From Candidatus Omnitrophota bacterium (GTDB lineage Bacteria; Omnitrophota; Gorgyraeia; Gygaellales; Profunditerraquicolaceae), in contig JALNZI010000005.1 in the NCBI GenBank assembly GCA_023229385.1, positions 40,800 through 104,799 of the forward strand: 64,000 nucleotides of DNA. Reading direction: 5' to 3'. This document shows, in pieces, positions 47,636 through 56,001 of this stretch; the first letter of the stretch is position 1; every line of letters begins with the position of its first letter. The notes under the pieces were generated by a model. That model saw only the letters and a program-made list of their open reading frames with translations. It did no database searches and was not told the DNA's origin. The position numbers and the translations under genes were made by a program.

Positions 47636-48547
47636 ACTTTAAAGTTTTTAATTAATTTATATGCTTCTTCAATATAATAATTATAATCAATATTATAATC
47701 TATCATATCTTTCATTATAAATTTGTTAAATAAGGTAATATTCCTACCTACACAGACATCATCGTAATGTAACCACTCTTTGAAAATATCTACAAATAAA
47801 CTTCCATGTTCAATTACATAAATATTTTTGCCATCTGAATAAGTATGAATTATTTTATAAGGAAATATTTTATCAGATAAGATGTATGAATTAACATTAG
47901 TTTTACCTTTCTTTAACAAACTCTCTAATTCAGTCTCACTCTTAGCTTTAACTTTGAATAATTTATTATTACTCTTAGAAATGTAATATCTAATGGATTG
48001 TTGAATATATTCTTCTTTAAAAGAAGTTCCATTTATTTCAAATAAACAATTCTTAAATTGAGAACCTGTTTTATTAGCAATACAGAAATCATAAATATCC
48101 GTATGGTTCATAATAGTTTCTTCTAAAGAAATATTATGGATTAATCTTTGTACTACAGCATAAGCTATAATTGGAGCATTAAAACTTCCAGTAACATCAA
48201 ATTCACCATATTTTTCAATATAACCAGTATATTCATAAGAACCTTTTAACTTAACTCCATCTTCTTTTAGGATAACGTAATTATTTACATCTCGGATATA
48301 ACACTTTTTATAGTCTGTATATTCCAATTGCATTAGCGTATTCTTCTCCCATTCTAAGCATATTTTATTAAACTTTGTAACTTGTTCATTATCAATTTCT
48401 ATCGTAATACCATCAGTATTTGCATAAAAAGTATGAATATCATTTAAATACAATTCTTCTATGAGCATTAATAGAAATAATTGTCCATTTAGAGTTGTTT
48501 TCAATAAAGCTAATTCATCATACATCCATGACGTTTTATCTCCATAG
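47632..48547 (-). CDS. DNA polymerase family B, exon 2 (C-terminal part)
   Basis: The reading frame runs GYGDKTSWMYDELALLKTTLNGQ and then YANTDGI, the motif C region of phage family B polymerases (the usual first Asp is Asn, as in other NTDG-type phage enzymes). It ends at TGA 47632-47634. There is an in-frame stop (TAA) 3 codons upstream of the TAT-GGA codons, so the coding part must begin within that short stretch. The exon is proposed to begin at 48547 and to be joined to 49945. Together with exon 1 it gives 2214 nt, exactly 738 codons including stop. This part holds motif C, the palm end and thumb. The ATG at 48525 (MYDEL) is not a real start in this view. Confidence 0.8.
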
Positions 48548-48960
48548 CCCGATTATGTTATCGTAAAGGCTTTTTATCCTCTACTTCTTATAGTTCTCAC
48601 TTTCCTATAAGTCCAGCATACGTTTTCATCTTCAACATTACTTGTTAAGATGCACCTGACTCGTGGATATATTATATTCTAAAATAACGAAGGAACTTGA
48701 CTAGATTCCTTCTCGATAAACTAATTTCTTTTCTAGCAAAGAAAGTTTGACTGTCTCCAGTTAACAAGCTGATTTATTTCTTGTGGGAAGCTAGGTAATC
48801 ACACCTGCTTAACCCCCAACATGATCTCTTTTACATTGTAGATCATAAATGTCCTATGTATATACTGTAATAGAAATCCCAGGTTCGTCAATGTCTTAAT
48901 TATTTTAGTTTCAATATCTATGCGTTGCCCCTGACTAAATTGTTATATTTAGCCTTCGGT

Positions 48961-49872
48961 TCAAGTTGGCATCTCAGCGTCCTTGCTTAATTCAGGTGTA
49001 ATAATCTGAGAAATTTCTTCCTCAGACGGCATTATAATCTTTATAAATGCAAATCCTTTATATAAAGTACTATCTTTTATGGATTTATTAATCCAAAAAG
49101 CACTTAAATAATCAACATTTTTTCCTTTTCTTGGTTTAGAAAATCTTCCTTTTATATATTCTGAAAATATATTTGGAGAAGTTTGAGATATTTCTTCTAT
49201 ATCTTTAGAAGATCTAAATATACCTAAATTTTTTCCAGAAAAACTAATAACTTTTATATTAGGTAATTCAGTTCTTTTCTGTTCTGAATATTTTTTTCTA
49301 CCTTCTAAATAAGCTTTCGTTATAGTATGCTTAACTTTAAAATGTGATGTATTATCATATTTTTTTCCAGTCATATAATTTCTAGCACTTATAGCTGTTC
49401 TAGTCATACCGTTGTATTCAATTGGAATATCTTCAAAAGAAATTTCTCCAGAATTATATTTATTTAAATATTCTCTTGAAATTAGATTTCTTTTTTTAAT
49501 AGTTACTCCTTGTCTTTTTCTAGCTTCATCAGAAGGTATTGGAGGATTATTTATATTTGAATTCATATTATATCCAAATTGATTATCTAAAGCTTTTGTT
49601 AAATCAATAGCTCTTTTTTCCCAATGATATAAATTGTTTTCACAAATAAATAAAACTCTAAATTGAAAATTTTCTTCTTTATATTTATTCCAAGAATCTT
49701 GTAAATGTTTATTAAAATGTTGATTTTTCTTCAATAAATTATAATGGGTATTATATCTCACTATAAAATTTCTTGCAGCGGAACCAACATATACTTTATT
49801 TGTTATTATGTTTTTAATAACATAAATTCCTTTTTTAAGGATTAAAGCACTTGATTTATTGTAAATTAACAT
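48961..49872 (-). CDS. GIY-YIG homing endonuclease of the polymerase intron
   Basis: A 303-residue protein. GIYVI (G15-I16-Y17) and KVYVGSA (Y28-V-G30) are the two halves of the GIY-YIG motif. R39, H43 and E85 (HWEKRAI) fit the catalytic Arg, His and metal-binding Glu. The C-terminal two thirds (from about 110) are basic with small modular DNA-binding-like segments. It would cut the intronless polymerase allele and spread the intron. It lies fully inside the intron, 72 nt from its 5' end, with a host-type promoter just upstream, so it can be made independently of polymerase transcription. Confidence 0.88.
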   Translation of the reverse strand: MLIYNKSSALILKKGIYVIKNIITNKVYVGSAARNFIVRYNTHYNLLKKNQHFNKHLQDSWNKYKEENFQFRVLFICENNLYHWEKRAIDLTKALDNQFGYNMNSNINNPPIPSDEARKRQGVTIKKRNLISREYLNKYNSGEISFEDIPIEYNGMTRTAISARNYMTGKKYDNTSHFKVKHTITKAYLEGRKKYSEQKRTELPNIKVISFSGKNLGIFRSSKDIEEISQTSPNIFSEYIKGRFSKPRKGKNVDYLSAFWINKSIKDSTLYKGFAFIKIIMPSEEEISQIITPELSKDAEMPT

Positions 49873-49895
49873 ATTATTTTGTATTATTTAAAATA

Positions 49896-49927
49896 CAAAG
49901 ATAATATAAAAATACTAATTAATCAAA
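49896..49927 (-). promoter_or_regulatory. Bacteroidota-type promoter inside the intron for the homing endonuclease
   Basis: On the minus strand TTTG (49927-49924), 20-nt spacer, TATCTTTG (49903-49896): a full match to -33 TTTG / -7 TAnnTTTG. The endonuclease ATG is at 49872, about 20 nt after the expected start of transcription. Confidence 0.6.
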
Positions 49928-49944
49928 TTTATTAGATTATATTT

Positions 49945-51242
49945 ATACCAAAACAACGGTTAATTGGGATCTTAATTCCATTAGAAGAAACTTTATCTCC
50001 TTCAGATTTAAATTTAACACGAAGTTCAATTAAATAATTTACAAATTCAACAAATCCTTTTAAATGTTCTGGCTCAATATGATATTTTGTATATAAGAAT
50101 GGATAATACGATGTCCCATCAATGTCAACTTTTCTTTTATCATTGTCAAATGTTGTTTGAAATTCATGTGTAGCATGTAATCCTCCTTGCTTAAATTCTA
50201 TTACTAAATCAAATATTTTTAATGAAAAATAGAATTGTTCCATATAAGGGGATTTCTTACCTTTCTCAGGCTTTAATTCAGGATTATATTCAAGTTTCCG
50301 TAACTTATTTATGAATACATTTAATTCAGGAGTTTTAAACTTAATATTATCAAATATAACATCTGAGTATTTAATTTGAGTTCTTTTAGTTTGGGTATCT
50401 TTAAACTCCTCAATATCTCTTCCCGAAGTTCTACTATATAATATTCGAGCTAATTTCTCACCTATTTGGGATTTGTTATTATTATATAAATCCATCCCAA
50501 ATTTTTCTCCCATACTAAATCTAAATTCTATTGCTGGAAGTAATCCTCTATAAGCTGATTTAGGAATAGTGAGACTTGTTTGAGTCTCTGGAATACCTAA
50601 TAATAATTTCTCAGTTATAAGAACATCGTTTAATTCATATAAAAGAATTTCAGGTATTTCATAAGGTTCAATAGTTTCATTGTACTTCCTTGGTAAGTCC
50701 TGAATTAAATCATGTTTTAAATTAGCAGCAGTTTGTTTTAAAGGTTTATATATTCTATCACAACCTGAAACTCTCATTAAATCTATTGTCTTGATATAAG
50801 TCTCATCATATTTAAGCTTGTTTTTATTATCTCCAATAAGAGATTGACTTATAGAATATAATTTATCATTAGTAATAGATTTATCTCTGAGAATCTCTTT
50901 TATAATAATATCGTCATAATGATAATTGTTATATCCAATTGAATAAAACCATGTTTTAATAAATCTCTTTCTTATTTCATCTATAGTAAAGAATTTAATT
51001 TCATAATCTTTGAAACCATTTTTAATTTCTTCAATAATATCTGGATGAATCCTTGAATCATTCCAATCTAAATCTTCATATAAGAATGTTATGAATAATT
51101 TATTCTGTCCAGGAATTTTAAATATATCAGAGAAGAAATTAGGTAATATCTCAATATCATGAATTAAACTTTTAGATAAAAAATTACTCACTTTCTTCCT
51201 TTTTATCAGGTTTACTAATTCTAATATTTGTTTTATCTCCAT
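49945..51242 (-). CDS. DNA polymerase family B, exon 1 (exonuclease and palm N-terminal part)
   Basis: The N-terminal 433 codons of the polymerase. IHDIEILPN (D29, E31) is exonuclease motif I. GYNNYHYDD fits Exo II. DIDGTSYYPFL is polymerase motif A (DxxSxYP) and KIPINRCFG is motif B (KxxxNxxFG). Without splicing the frame stops 17 nt beyond the proposed exon end, at 49932. With exon 2 it encodes about 737 residues, close to crAss-like PolB proteins. The start at 51242 overlaps a 51-residue gene by 59 nt; a GTG at 51191 (VSNFLSK) would nearly remove the overlap and still leave Exo I intact, giving about 720 residues. It is the replicative polymerase with proofreading. Confidence 0.82.
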
Positions 51243-51339
51243 TAAATATTACTTCATGGAAATTATGACTCTCTTTTAATAATTCACTTAAATCATCAAT
51301 GATATCCAATAATGATTTTTTAGGTTTAATTTCACTCAT
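51184..51339 (-). CDS. Small charged protein upstream of the polymerase
   Basis: A 51-residue protein (SEIKPKKSLLDIIDDL and later FHEVIFNGDK). Its ATGA overlaps the stop of the 83-residue gene upstream. Its end overlaps the start of the polymerase gene, strongly so if the polymerase uses the ATG at 51242. No domain is recognised. It may exist mainly to couple polymerase translation. Confidence 0.5.
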   Translation of the reverse strand: MSEIKPKKSLLDIIDDLSELLKESHNFHEVIFNGDKTNIRISKPDKKEESE

Positions 51340-51587
51340 AAGAAACTTATTTTATTGATTTCTTTCAATTCAAAACAAACTATTTCACATTCAGATAAGA
51401 TGAATTCTTTAAATTTCTTTTTCCAAATGAGATTTACATACATTTTCAATCTATCAATATCTTCCCAATTAAATCCTGAAGTATTAAAATAGAGTTTGAT
51501 TATACTTTCAAAACTTCTATCTAATTGAGGTATTTGACCATTCCAATATTTACCAGATTGTTTATGTCTAATCTTGAATATTTGCAT
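51336..51587 (-). CDS. Small protein, unknown function
   Basis: 83 residues from the ATG at 51587 (MQIFKIR), chosen over 51605 because it lies just after the preceding stop. A strand-plus-helix composition: IRHKQSGKYWNG, then DRSFESIIKLYF, then FILSECEIVCFEL. Similar short proteins starting with 'IRxKxSGKYW' occur in other phages to my memory, without known function. Confidence 0.55.
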   Translation of the reverse strand: MQIFKIRHKQSGKYWNGQIPQLDRSFESIIKLYFNTSGFNWEDIDRLKMYVNLIWKKKFKEFILSECEIVCFELKEINKISFL

Positions 51588-51588
51588 T

Positions 51589-51972
51589 TTATATTTCCTC
51601 CTCATTAAGTCCAGCAGCTATTTTAAGTGCTTTTACTAATCTATTATGTGAAATATCAGAAGCATTTACACCTTCGTTAATTTTACTTTCATAATAACTA
51701 TCTAAAGCTTTTTTATACCTTTCTTTAGCTTTTAAAGCATCCATTTCAATAATCATATTTAAATTACCTACAGCTACTTTAAAGTCCTCTAACTCATCAA
51801 CAGAAATTTCTTCATACCAATATTCTACACTAGCAACTGGTATATTTTCTATATCATGAAAAAAATTCTTTTCATTTGGATAAAATATAAATAGTCCACT
51901 ATTGGTAGGATAATAACCTAATCTGTTTGGTAATCTCTCACTAACACTAACTTTTCGTAATATCTTTTCCAT
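51589..51972 (-). CDS. DUF551-like small protein
   Basis: A 127-residue protein. The first 55 residues (VSVSERLPNRLGYYP, then VEYWYEE) have the 'vS-x-x-x-R-L-P ... v-x-x-W' layout of DUF551-type phage proteins. The rest is a helical extension (ALKAKERYKKALDSYY). The function of that family is unknown. It overlaps the next gene upstream by 1 nt. The family call is weak. Confidence 0.5.
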   Translation of the reverse strand: MEKILRKVSVSERLPNRLGYYPTNSGLFIFYPNEKNFFHDIENIPVASVEYWYEEISVDELEDFKVAVGNLNMIIEMDALKAKERYKKALDSYYESKINEGVNASDISHNRLVKALKIAAGLNEEEI

Positions 51973-52358
51973 TAATCAATTTTAAGTTTTGCATTTAGAA
52001 TGCTATATTCATCAATATCAATCGTTAAATTATCATGAACATGAAATGAACGTACTGAATCACCATCAGTTTCTTGTGAAAATGGTGTAAATAGTATGAG
52101 TTTTGCGTTTTTAGATGATAACTCTCTTTGTTTCTGAAGTAATTCTTCTACTTGTTCTTTTGTGTAACCGTATTTAATTACCAAATCTTTTCCTTCAGAA
52201 GTTACTTTATTGATAAATTCTTTTTCAACTTCTTCAGCTAATTGACACATTGCTTCTATACAACATTGTTCATGATAATTAGTTTTATAATTAGATCTAT
52301 AACCTTTATCGTATACTTCATTTAATATTTGAAGTGCTCTTTCTTTGTATTTACTCAT
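51972..52358 (-). CDS. Protein of unknown function
   Basis: A 128-residue protein, helical in its first 85 residues (KERALQILNEVYDKGY, then EQCCIEAMCQLAEEVEKEF), then strand-rich (DSVRSFHVHDNLTIDIDEY). No domain is recognised. Its start overlaps the stop of the zinc-ribbon gene (ATGA), so the two are translationally coupled. Confidence 0.5.
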   Translation of the reverse strand: MSKYKERALQILNEVYDKGYRSNYKTNYHEQCCIEAMCQLAEEVEKEFINKVTSEGKDLVIKYGYTKEQVEELLQKQRELSSKNAKLILFTPFSQETDGDSVRSFHVHDNLTIDIDEYSILNAKLKID

Positions 52359-52510
52359 CTCTTATTCAATTTAGATTCATATAAACAACTAGTACATTTC
52401 CAATAGAAACTACCATCAGAATTCTCTATTCTCTTCAATGTAGGCTTTCTACACTTTGGGCAACCTACAAAGGATAATGGTCTTAATAACTTTCTAATTA
52501 TTCTCTTCAT
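52355..52510 (-). CDS. Small zinc-ribbon protein
   Basis: A 51-residue basic protein with GCPKC and, about 20 residues later, WKCTSC: a CxxC...CxxC ribbon flanked by a Lys/Arg-rich N-terminus (KRIIRKLLR). It is probably a nucleic-acid-binding or transcription-related factor. It overlaps both neighbours (17 nt upstream, 4 nt downstream), consistent with the compact operon style. Confidence 0.6.
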   Translation of the reverse strand: MKRIIRKLLRPLSFVGCPKCRKPTLKRIENSDGSFYWKCTSCLYESKLNKR

Positions 52511-52682
52511 TGTATTCAACTAATGTTAATTTGTATTTTTTATTATCTTTAGTCATTATAATTCCTTTATCATCAATTGATTTTATTGTTGTATAAATCT
52601 CAGTGAAAGTAATATTTAATCCTTCAATAATTGCTTTTCTAGTAAGATGTCCAGCAATTCCATTTAGTTTATAACTGTTCAT
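52494..52682 (-). CDS. Small protein, unknown function
   Basis: A 62-residue protein (SYKLNGIAGHLTRKAIIEGL, then DDKGIIMTKDNKKYKLTLV). Alternating strands suggest a small beta domain. No signature is seen. It is the last minus strand gene before the inserted + strand homing endonuclease, whose promoter lies just beyond its start. Confidence 0.5.
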   Translation of the reverse strand: MNSYKLNGIAGHLTRKAIIEGLNITFTEIYTTIKSIDDKGIIMTKDNKKYKLTLVEYNEENN

Positions 52683-52708
52683 ATTTAATTTTAAATATTG
52701 TTAATTTT

Positions 52709-52740
52709 TTTGTTTAAGTCTCTTATTTTTAGTATATTTG
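52709..52740 (+). promoter_or_regulatory. Bacteroidota-type promoter of the free-standing homing endonuclease
   Basis: TTTG (52709-52712), 20-nt spacer, TATATTTG (52733-52740): a full match to the -33/-7 consensus. The ATG follows at 52745, so transcription would begin at or very near the start codon and the mRNA may be leaderless. Confidence 0.62.
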
Positions 52741-52744
52741 CATT

Positions 52745-53602
52745 ATGAAAAAAGGTATAATTTATAAAGTTGTTAATCTTATAAATGATAAAATTTATAT
52801 TGGATTAACCAGTCAAAAATTTTCAGAAAGAAAATCATCTCATATATATAAAGCATTTAAAAAGAAAGATAATCATATTTTTCATAATTCATTAAGAAAA
52901 TACGGATTAGATGTTTTTGAATGGTCTATCATTTGGGAAGGAGATAAAGAACTTCTTTCAGAAATGGAGATATTTTATATTCAAAAATATAATTCTTATT
53001 TTAAAAATGGATTCGGATATAATATGACATTTGGTGGATCAGGTAATCCTGGATTAACAGGAAAATTATCTTCATCATATAATCATACTATATACACCTT
53101 TTACCATCAAGATGGTAGAATGGAAACATTAACTTCCAACGAAATGTGTAATAAATATAACATATCTTTATCTTTAATGAGTGGGCTATTATCTGGTAAA
53201 CGTACGTATGCTAAATTTTGGAGATTAGAAAAAAGCCCTTCCGTTCAACCATTAAATTATGATGCTCAAACAGTACTTTATAATTTTTATCACCGTTCTG
53301 GAATATCTGAATTAAATATAACACGATTTGACATGTCTAAGAAATATAACCTTTCTACAAATGCATTAAAAGCTCTTGTTTCCGAAAGAAAAATAATATA
53401 TATGAATTGGGTTACAAATAAAGATAACTTTGCAAAATCAAATAGATACAAATTATTTTCTTTCATACATGATGACGGAACAAAAGAAATTAATATAACC
53501 AAACCAGATATGAGAGATAAATATAATCTTAATGAATCTTCTTTATATGACCTATGTAAAGGTAAAACTAAAGTATCACATGGGTGGAAATTATTAATTT
53601 AG
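52745..53602 (+). CDS. Free-standing GIY-YIG homing endonuclease with three C-terminal repeats
   Basis: A 285-residue protein. GIIYKVVN and KIYIGLTSQ form the GIY-YIG motif. R29 (SERKSSH), the following His and E73 (SEMEIFYIQ) fit the active site. From residue about 115 there are three related units: FYHQDGRMETLTSNEM (about 115-160), FYHRSGISELNITRFDM (177-223) and FIHDDGTKEINITKPDM (235-285). Each continues with a helix-turn-helix-like KYN(I/L)S or N part and a W near its end. They probably read DNA in tandem. It is the only + strand gene in the right arm, carries its own promoter, and its 3' end overlaps the convergent nuclease gene by 9 nt. It is a mobile gene by all signs. Confidence 0.85.
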   Translation: MKKGIIYKVVNLINDKIYIGLTSQKFSERKSSHIYKAFKKKDNHIFHNSLRKYGLDVFEWSIIWEGDKELLSEMEIFYIQKYNSYFKNGFGYNMTFGGSGNPGLTGKLSSSYNHTIYTFYHQDGRMETLTSNEMCNKYNISLSLMSGLLSGKRTYAKFWRLEKSPSVQPLNYDAQTVLYNFYHRSGISELNITRFDMSKKYNLSTNALKALVSERKIIYMNWVTNKDNFAKSNRYKLFSFIHDDGTKEINITKPDMRDKYNLNESSLYDLCKGKTKVSHGWKLLI

Positions 53603-54160
53603 TATAAAATCTTCTAATATTCTATATTTCCAAGAAAACTTTTTTTCTCCAATTTTATTTTTCTTTGTGTTTCTTTTATAATAAAATTCTTCTTCAATTT
53701 TTTTAGGGATAAAACTTAATTCAAAGATTTTAGGGATTTCTACTAAATTAACAAAAATATTATATTTTTCAAATATAAAAGGTTGAGTTCTTGTAGTAAA
53801 TAATCTTTTCATATTATTATTATCCCAAATATTTTTTACTTCTACACAACTTCTATTAGAATCTGAAAAAAATAAAGGCCATTTTTCAAAGTAATCACTT
53901 TTAATATCTTTATGAAATTTATTAGGACCATCCCAAGTTATCAAATAATCCATAGTGTATATGTGCTTAGAAATTAAAGTCTTATTGCTTATTTTAGTCT
54001 TAGTCTTTAATTGCTCCATAAATGGAATCTCAACTTTATCAGACAGTATAAATGGCTCAGGTTGATATTCTAAAGATTTAATAAACCCTTTCTCTTGTAA
54101 TTCTTCAAAGTAAATCTTCATCCAGGTTTCCTCAGTTGACGGACCTTTAGTATTTGCCAT
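53594..54160 (-). CDS. PD-(D/E)XK nuclease (Holliday-junction-resolvase / endonuclease I type)
   Basis: A 188-residue protein. YTMDYLITW (D71) followed by CVEVKNIWD (E107-x-K109) is the D...ExK core of PD-(D/E)XK nucleases. The helix before it (WMKIYFEELQEKGFI) has the acidic residue position of this fold. Phages of this group carry a resolvase-like nuclease in the replication arm that resolves branched DNA before packaging. The exact subfamily is not certain; T7 endonuclease I-like or TnsA-like enzymes share the motif. It overlaps the upstream 70-residue gene by 14 nt and the convergent homing endonuclease by 9 nt. Confidence 0.68.
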   Translation of the reverse strand: MANTKGPSTEETWMKIYFEELQEKGFIKSLEYQPEPFILSDKVEIPFMEQLKTKTKISNKTLISKHIYTMDYLITWDGPNKFHKDIKSDYFEKWPLFFSDSNRSCVEVKNIWDNNNMKRLFTTRTQPFIFEKYNIFVNLVEIPKIFELSFIPKKIEEEFYYKRNTKKNKIGEKKFSWKYRILEDFILN

Positions 54161-54359
54161 CGTATTTATATTTAGATGATTGAGTTATTTTAGTTAATTC
54201 CTGCTTTAAATCTAATGCTGCTCTTTTAACTGCTGCAAAATATTTAGGACTTCCATATTCTAAAACACCCTCTGTTTGGGCTAAAGCAGTTTTAAATATT
54301 TTGGTAAATCTCTTTAATTCTGGTTCAACCTCTTTTAAAATATCTATATTCTTTTTCAT
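54147..54359 (-). CDS. Small helical protein, unknown function
   Basis: A 70-residue protein, largely helical (IDILKEVEPELKRFTKIFK, then YFAAVKRAALDLKQEL). No domain is recognised. It directly abuts the 88-residue gene and overlaps the nuclease gene by 14 nt. Confidence 0.5.
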   Translation of the reverse strand: MKKNIDILKEVEPELKRFTKIFKTALAQTEGVLEYGSPKYFAAVKRAALDLKQELTKITQSSKYKYDGKY

Positions 54360-54626
54360 CTATTTATTAATTATAGTTTGTATTACAGGTTCTCCAATTA
54401 ATTTATTATACAACATAAACATAGCAAATACATTCTTTTCATCATTTATATCTGGTTTGTTAGTTATAATTTTAGATAAATCGAAGTGTCTACCATTTAT
54501 ATTAACAACCATATTCAAATGTTTAATTGCATATTCTACTATAGGATAAATTCCATCAATAGTCTCTTGTTTAGAAGAATATGTTTTAGGATGTTTAATA
54601 GCATCTTCAAATTCTTGTTCAGTCAT
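54360..54626 (-). CDS. Small helical protein, unknown function
   Basis: An 88-residue protein (TEQEFEDAIKHPKTYSS, then VNINGRHFDLSKII). The pattern is acidic helices with one short hairpin. No family is recognised. It overlaps the preceding gene by 8 nt. Overlapping + strand frames here (54301-54689) are antisense shadows. Confidence 0.5.
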   Translation of the reverse strand: MTEQEFEDAIKHPKTYSSKQETIDGIYPIVEYAIKHLNMVVNINGRHFDLSKIITNKPDINDEKNVFAMFMLYNKLIGEPVIQTIINK

Positions 54627-54870
54627 TATTTTGGAATTTTAATCTCTCATTATTATCCATCTCAATTTCAGTTAATTCAATATTTCTAATTAATGGTATT
54701 GGATTTTCCAAATCACGAATGTATTTTATAAACTTACAATTAAATTCATTGTTTATTTTATCAAGACACCCTGCCCAATTTTCTGTCTCAATAACTTTTG
54801 TAATCTTGTTCTCTTTGGATACTTTAGTTCTATCCATTGTGTTATAATAAACACAGAAATATCTATTCAT
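54619..54870 (-). CDS. Small protein after the primase, unknown function
   Basis: 83 residues from the ATG at 54870 (MNRYFCVYYNT), which overlaps the primase stop as ATGAATAG. A longer frame starting at 55023 runs inside the primase gene and is rejected. Contents: KITKVIETENWAGCLDKI and LRFQNND-like charged end. The function is unknown. Confidence 0.55.
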   Translation of the reverse strand: MNRYFCVYYNTMDRTKVSKENKITKVIETENWAGCLDKINNEFNCKFIKYIRDLENPIPLIRNIELTEIEMDNNERLKFQNND

Positions 54871-55990
54871 ATAGTATGAGGTTAATGTTATCAAAGATTT
54901 TATTAAGGAACTTAATGGTTTCCTCCTTACCATATTTCTTATAATAATCAGAAATATCACTTGTTGTATTATCTGGAGTACATACAAAAGGAATGTTGTA
55001 TAATAAAGAATGCTTTCTTGCAAATTCTAATCCTGGATTAGGATTCTTTGGGTAATCATTATTTGCAAAAAGAACTTTGTATATATATCTTGAAGATAAA
55101 TCTTTCCAAACATCTTTATTGAACCATATTCCTTCTCCATTTGGTGATACTACATTTAATCCTGGCATTAATTCTTCCATTAACATTGTATCTTTAAAGG
55201 AAGATTGTATTATTAATAATTCTCCAGTTTTATCTATACATTGATAGTTTTGTACAACTTTTTTATTAACATTAGAAATCCATTTGAAATCTTTGTTTCC
55301 TTTAAACCCTAAAGGTAAATAGATTTTATACATAAAACTACCTTTGGAATTTCTATAGAATGGATATACATAACATAATTCTTTCTCAACATTATATTCT
55401 CTTCTGATTCCATCTTTATTAAAGTTAGTTATCCAAAACTTTTCTAATGGAGCAATACCTTTCTCCTCTAATTTCTTAGTTGATATCCCAAAAGATTCCC
55501 AGTATTCTTCATCCCAATAAGTCCAATTTATTTTACCTTCAAATCTTCTTCTTTTAACTTCAATTTTAACTGGCAAGGAACTTTCTTTAATCTCTTCATT
55601 ATATGCTATAGGATGAGCTGTATTAGGAGATTTACTATCTTTTAATGGTAATATACTATCTAATTTAAAGTCCTCTCTAATCATGTTTAAAACGTGAAAA
55701 AAGGCATCTTTACCATTGAAGTTATATTTCTCAATTAAATAGTTATAAATATTCATTCCTATTTTATATCCAAAATCTGATATTAACAATTTTCCATTCT
55801 GTATTCTACAAATCATGGAATTATTTTTATCATCAGATCTAATATCAGATTTAAAATGCGTATTAAACTTTTTAAATCCTGGGATATAATATCTAGCTAA
55901 ATCATATTCATTAAATCCTTTTTTTCTTAATTCAGTCTCTATATTATTCTTATTTAATTCTTTTTTAAGAGTTTTGAAGTTTAGATTCAT
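54863..55990 (-). CDS. DnaG-like DNA primase (phage type, altered TOPRIM)
   Basis: A 375-residue protein. The N-terminal part (HFKSDIRSDDKNNSM, then GKLLISDFGY) resembles the region after the zinc finger in DnaG-type primases ('S-x-F-R-x-D-x-x-x-S ... f-x-D-f-g'), but there is no CHC2 zinc finger. The TOPRIM core is of the phage variant: LLIIQSSFKDTML in place of EGxxD, then VVSPNGEG, then LFANNDYPKNPNPG in place of DxD, with Asn for the first acid. It would make RNA primers for the replication fork with DnaB. It is coupled to the small downstream gene. The family call is good; the changed acidic residues are notable. Confidence 0.72.
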   Translation of the reverse strand: MNLNFKTLKKELNKNNIETELRKKGFNEYDLARYYIPGFKKFNTHFKSDIRSDDKNNSMICRIQNGKLLISDFGYKIGMNIYNYLIEKYNFNGKDAFFHVLNMIREDFKLDSILPLKDSKSPNTAHPIAYNEEIKESSLPVKIEVKRRRFEGKINWTYWDEEYWESFGISTKKLEEKGIAPLEKFWITNFNKDGIRREYNVEKELCYVYPFYRNSKGSFMYKIYLPLGFKGNKDFKWISNVNKKVVQNYQCIDKTGELLIIQSSFKDTMLMEELMPGLNVVSPNGEGIWFNKDVWKDLSSRYIYKVLFANNDYPKNPNPGLEFARKHSLLYNIPFVCTPDNTTSDISDYYKKYGKEETIKFLNKIFDNINLILYE

Positions 55991-56001
55991 ATAAAGAAAT
56001 A

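Larger units (their letters stand above)
48548..49944 (-). other. Self-splicing-type (probably group I) intron in the DNA polymerase gene
   Basis: A 1397-nt interruption separates polymerase motif B (KIPINRCFG) from GDKTSWMYDE. The proposed 5' exon ends in T (TTTTGGTAT) and the intron ends in G (ATCGGG), as group I introns do. Joining gives F-G-I-Y-G-D in frame. It contains a GIY-YIG gene at 48961-49872. The 410 nt after that gene are rich in stems, for example GAAGGAA/TTCCTTC near 48700, CATCTT/AAGATG near 48640 and AAACTTTCTTT/AAAAGAAATTAGTTT near 48740, as expected for a ribozyme core. I could not place P3-P7 with certainty, so the class is inferred. Confidence 0.72.

Noticed and set aside
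47632..51242. Two separate polymerase-like genes or a frameshifted pseudogene
   Set aside because: The gap holds a homing endonuclease and structured RNA, and joining the parts restores motif B spacing in frame, so an intron explains it better.
54301..54689. Two + strand frames of 82 and 67 residues
   Set aside because: Antisense to three well-packed minus strand genes; hydrophobic content comes from the reverse of AT-rich codons.
54871..55023. Longer N-terminus for the gene after the primase
   Set aside because: These codons lie inside the primase coding region and translate to a hydrophobic shadow; the ATG at 54870 gives the usual ATGA-type overlap.
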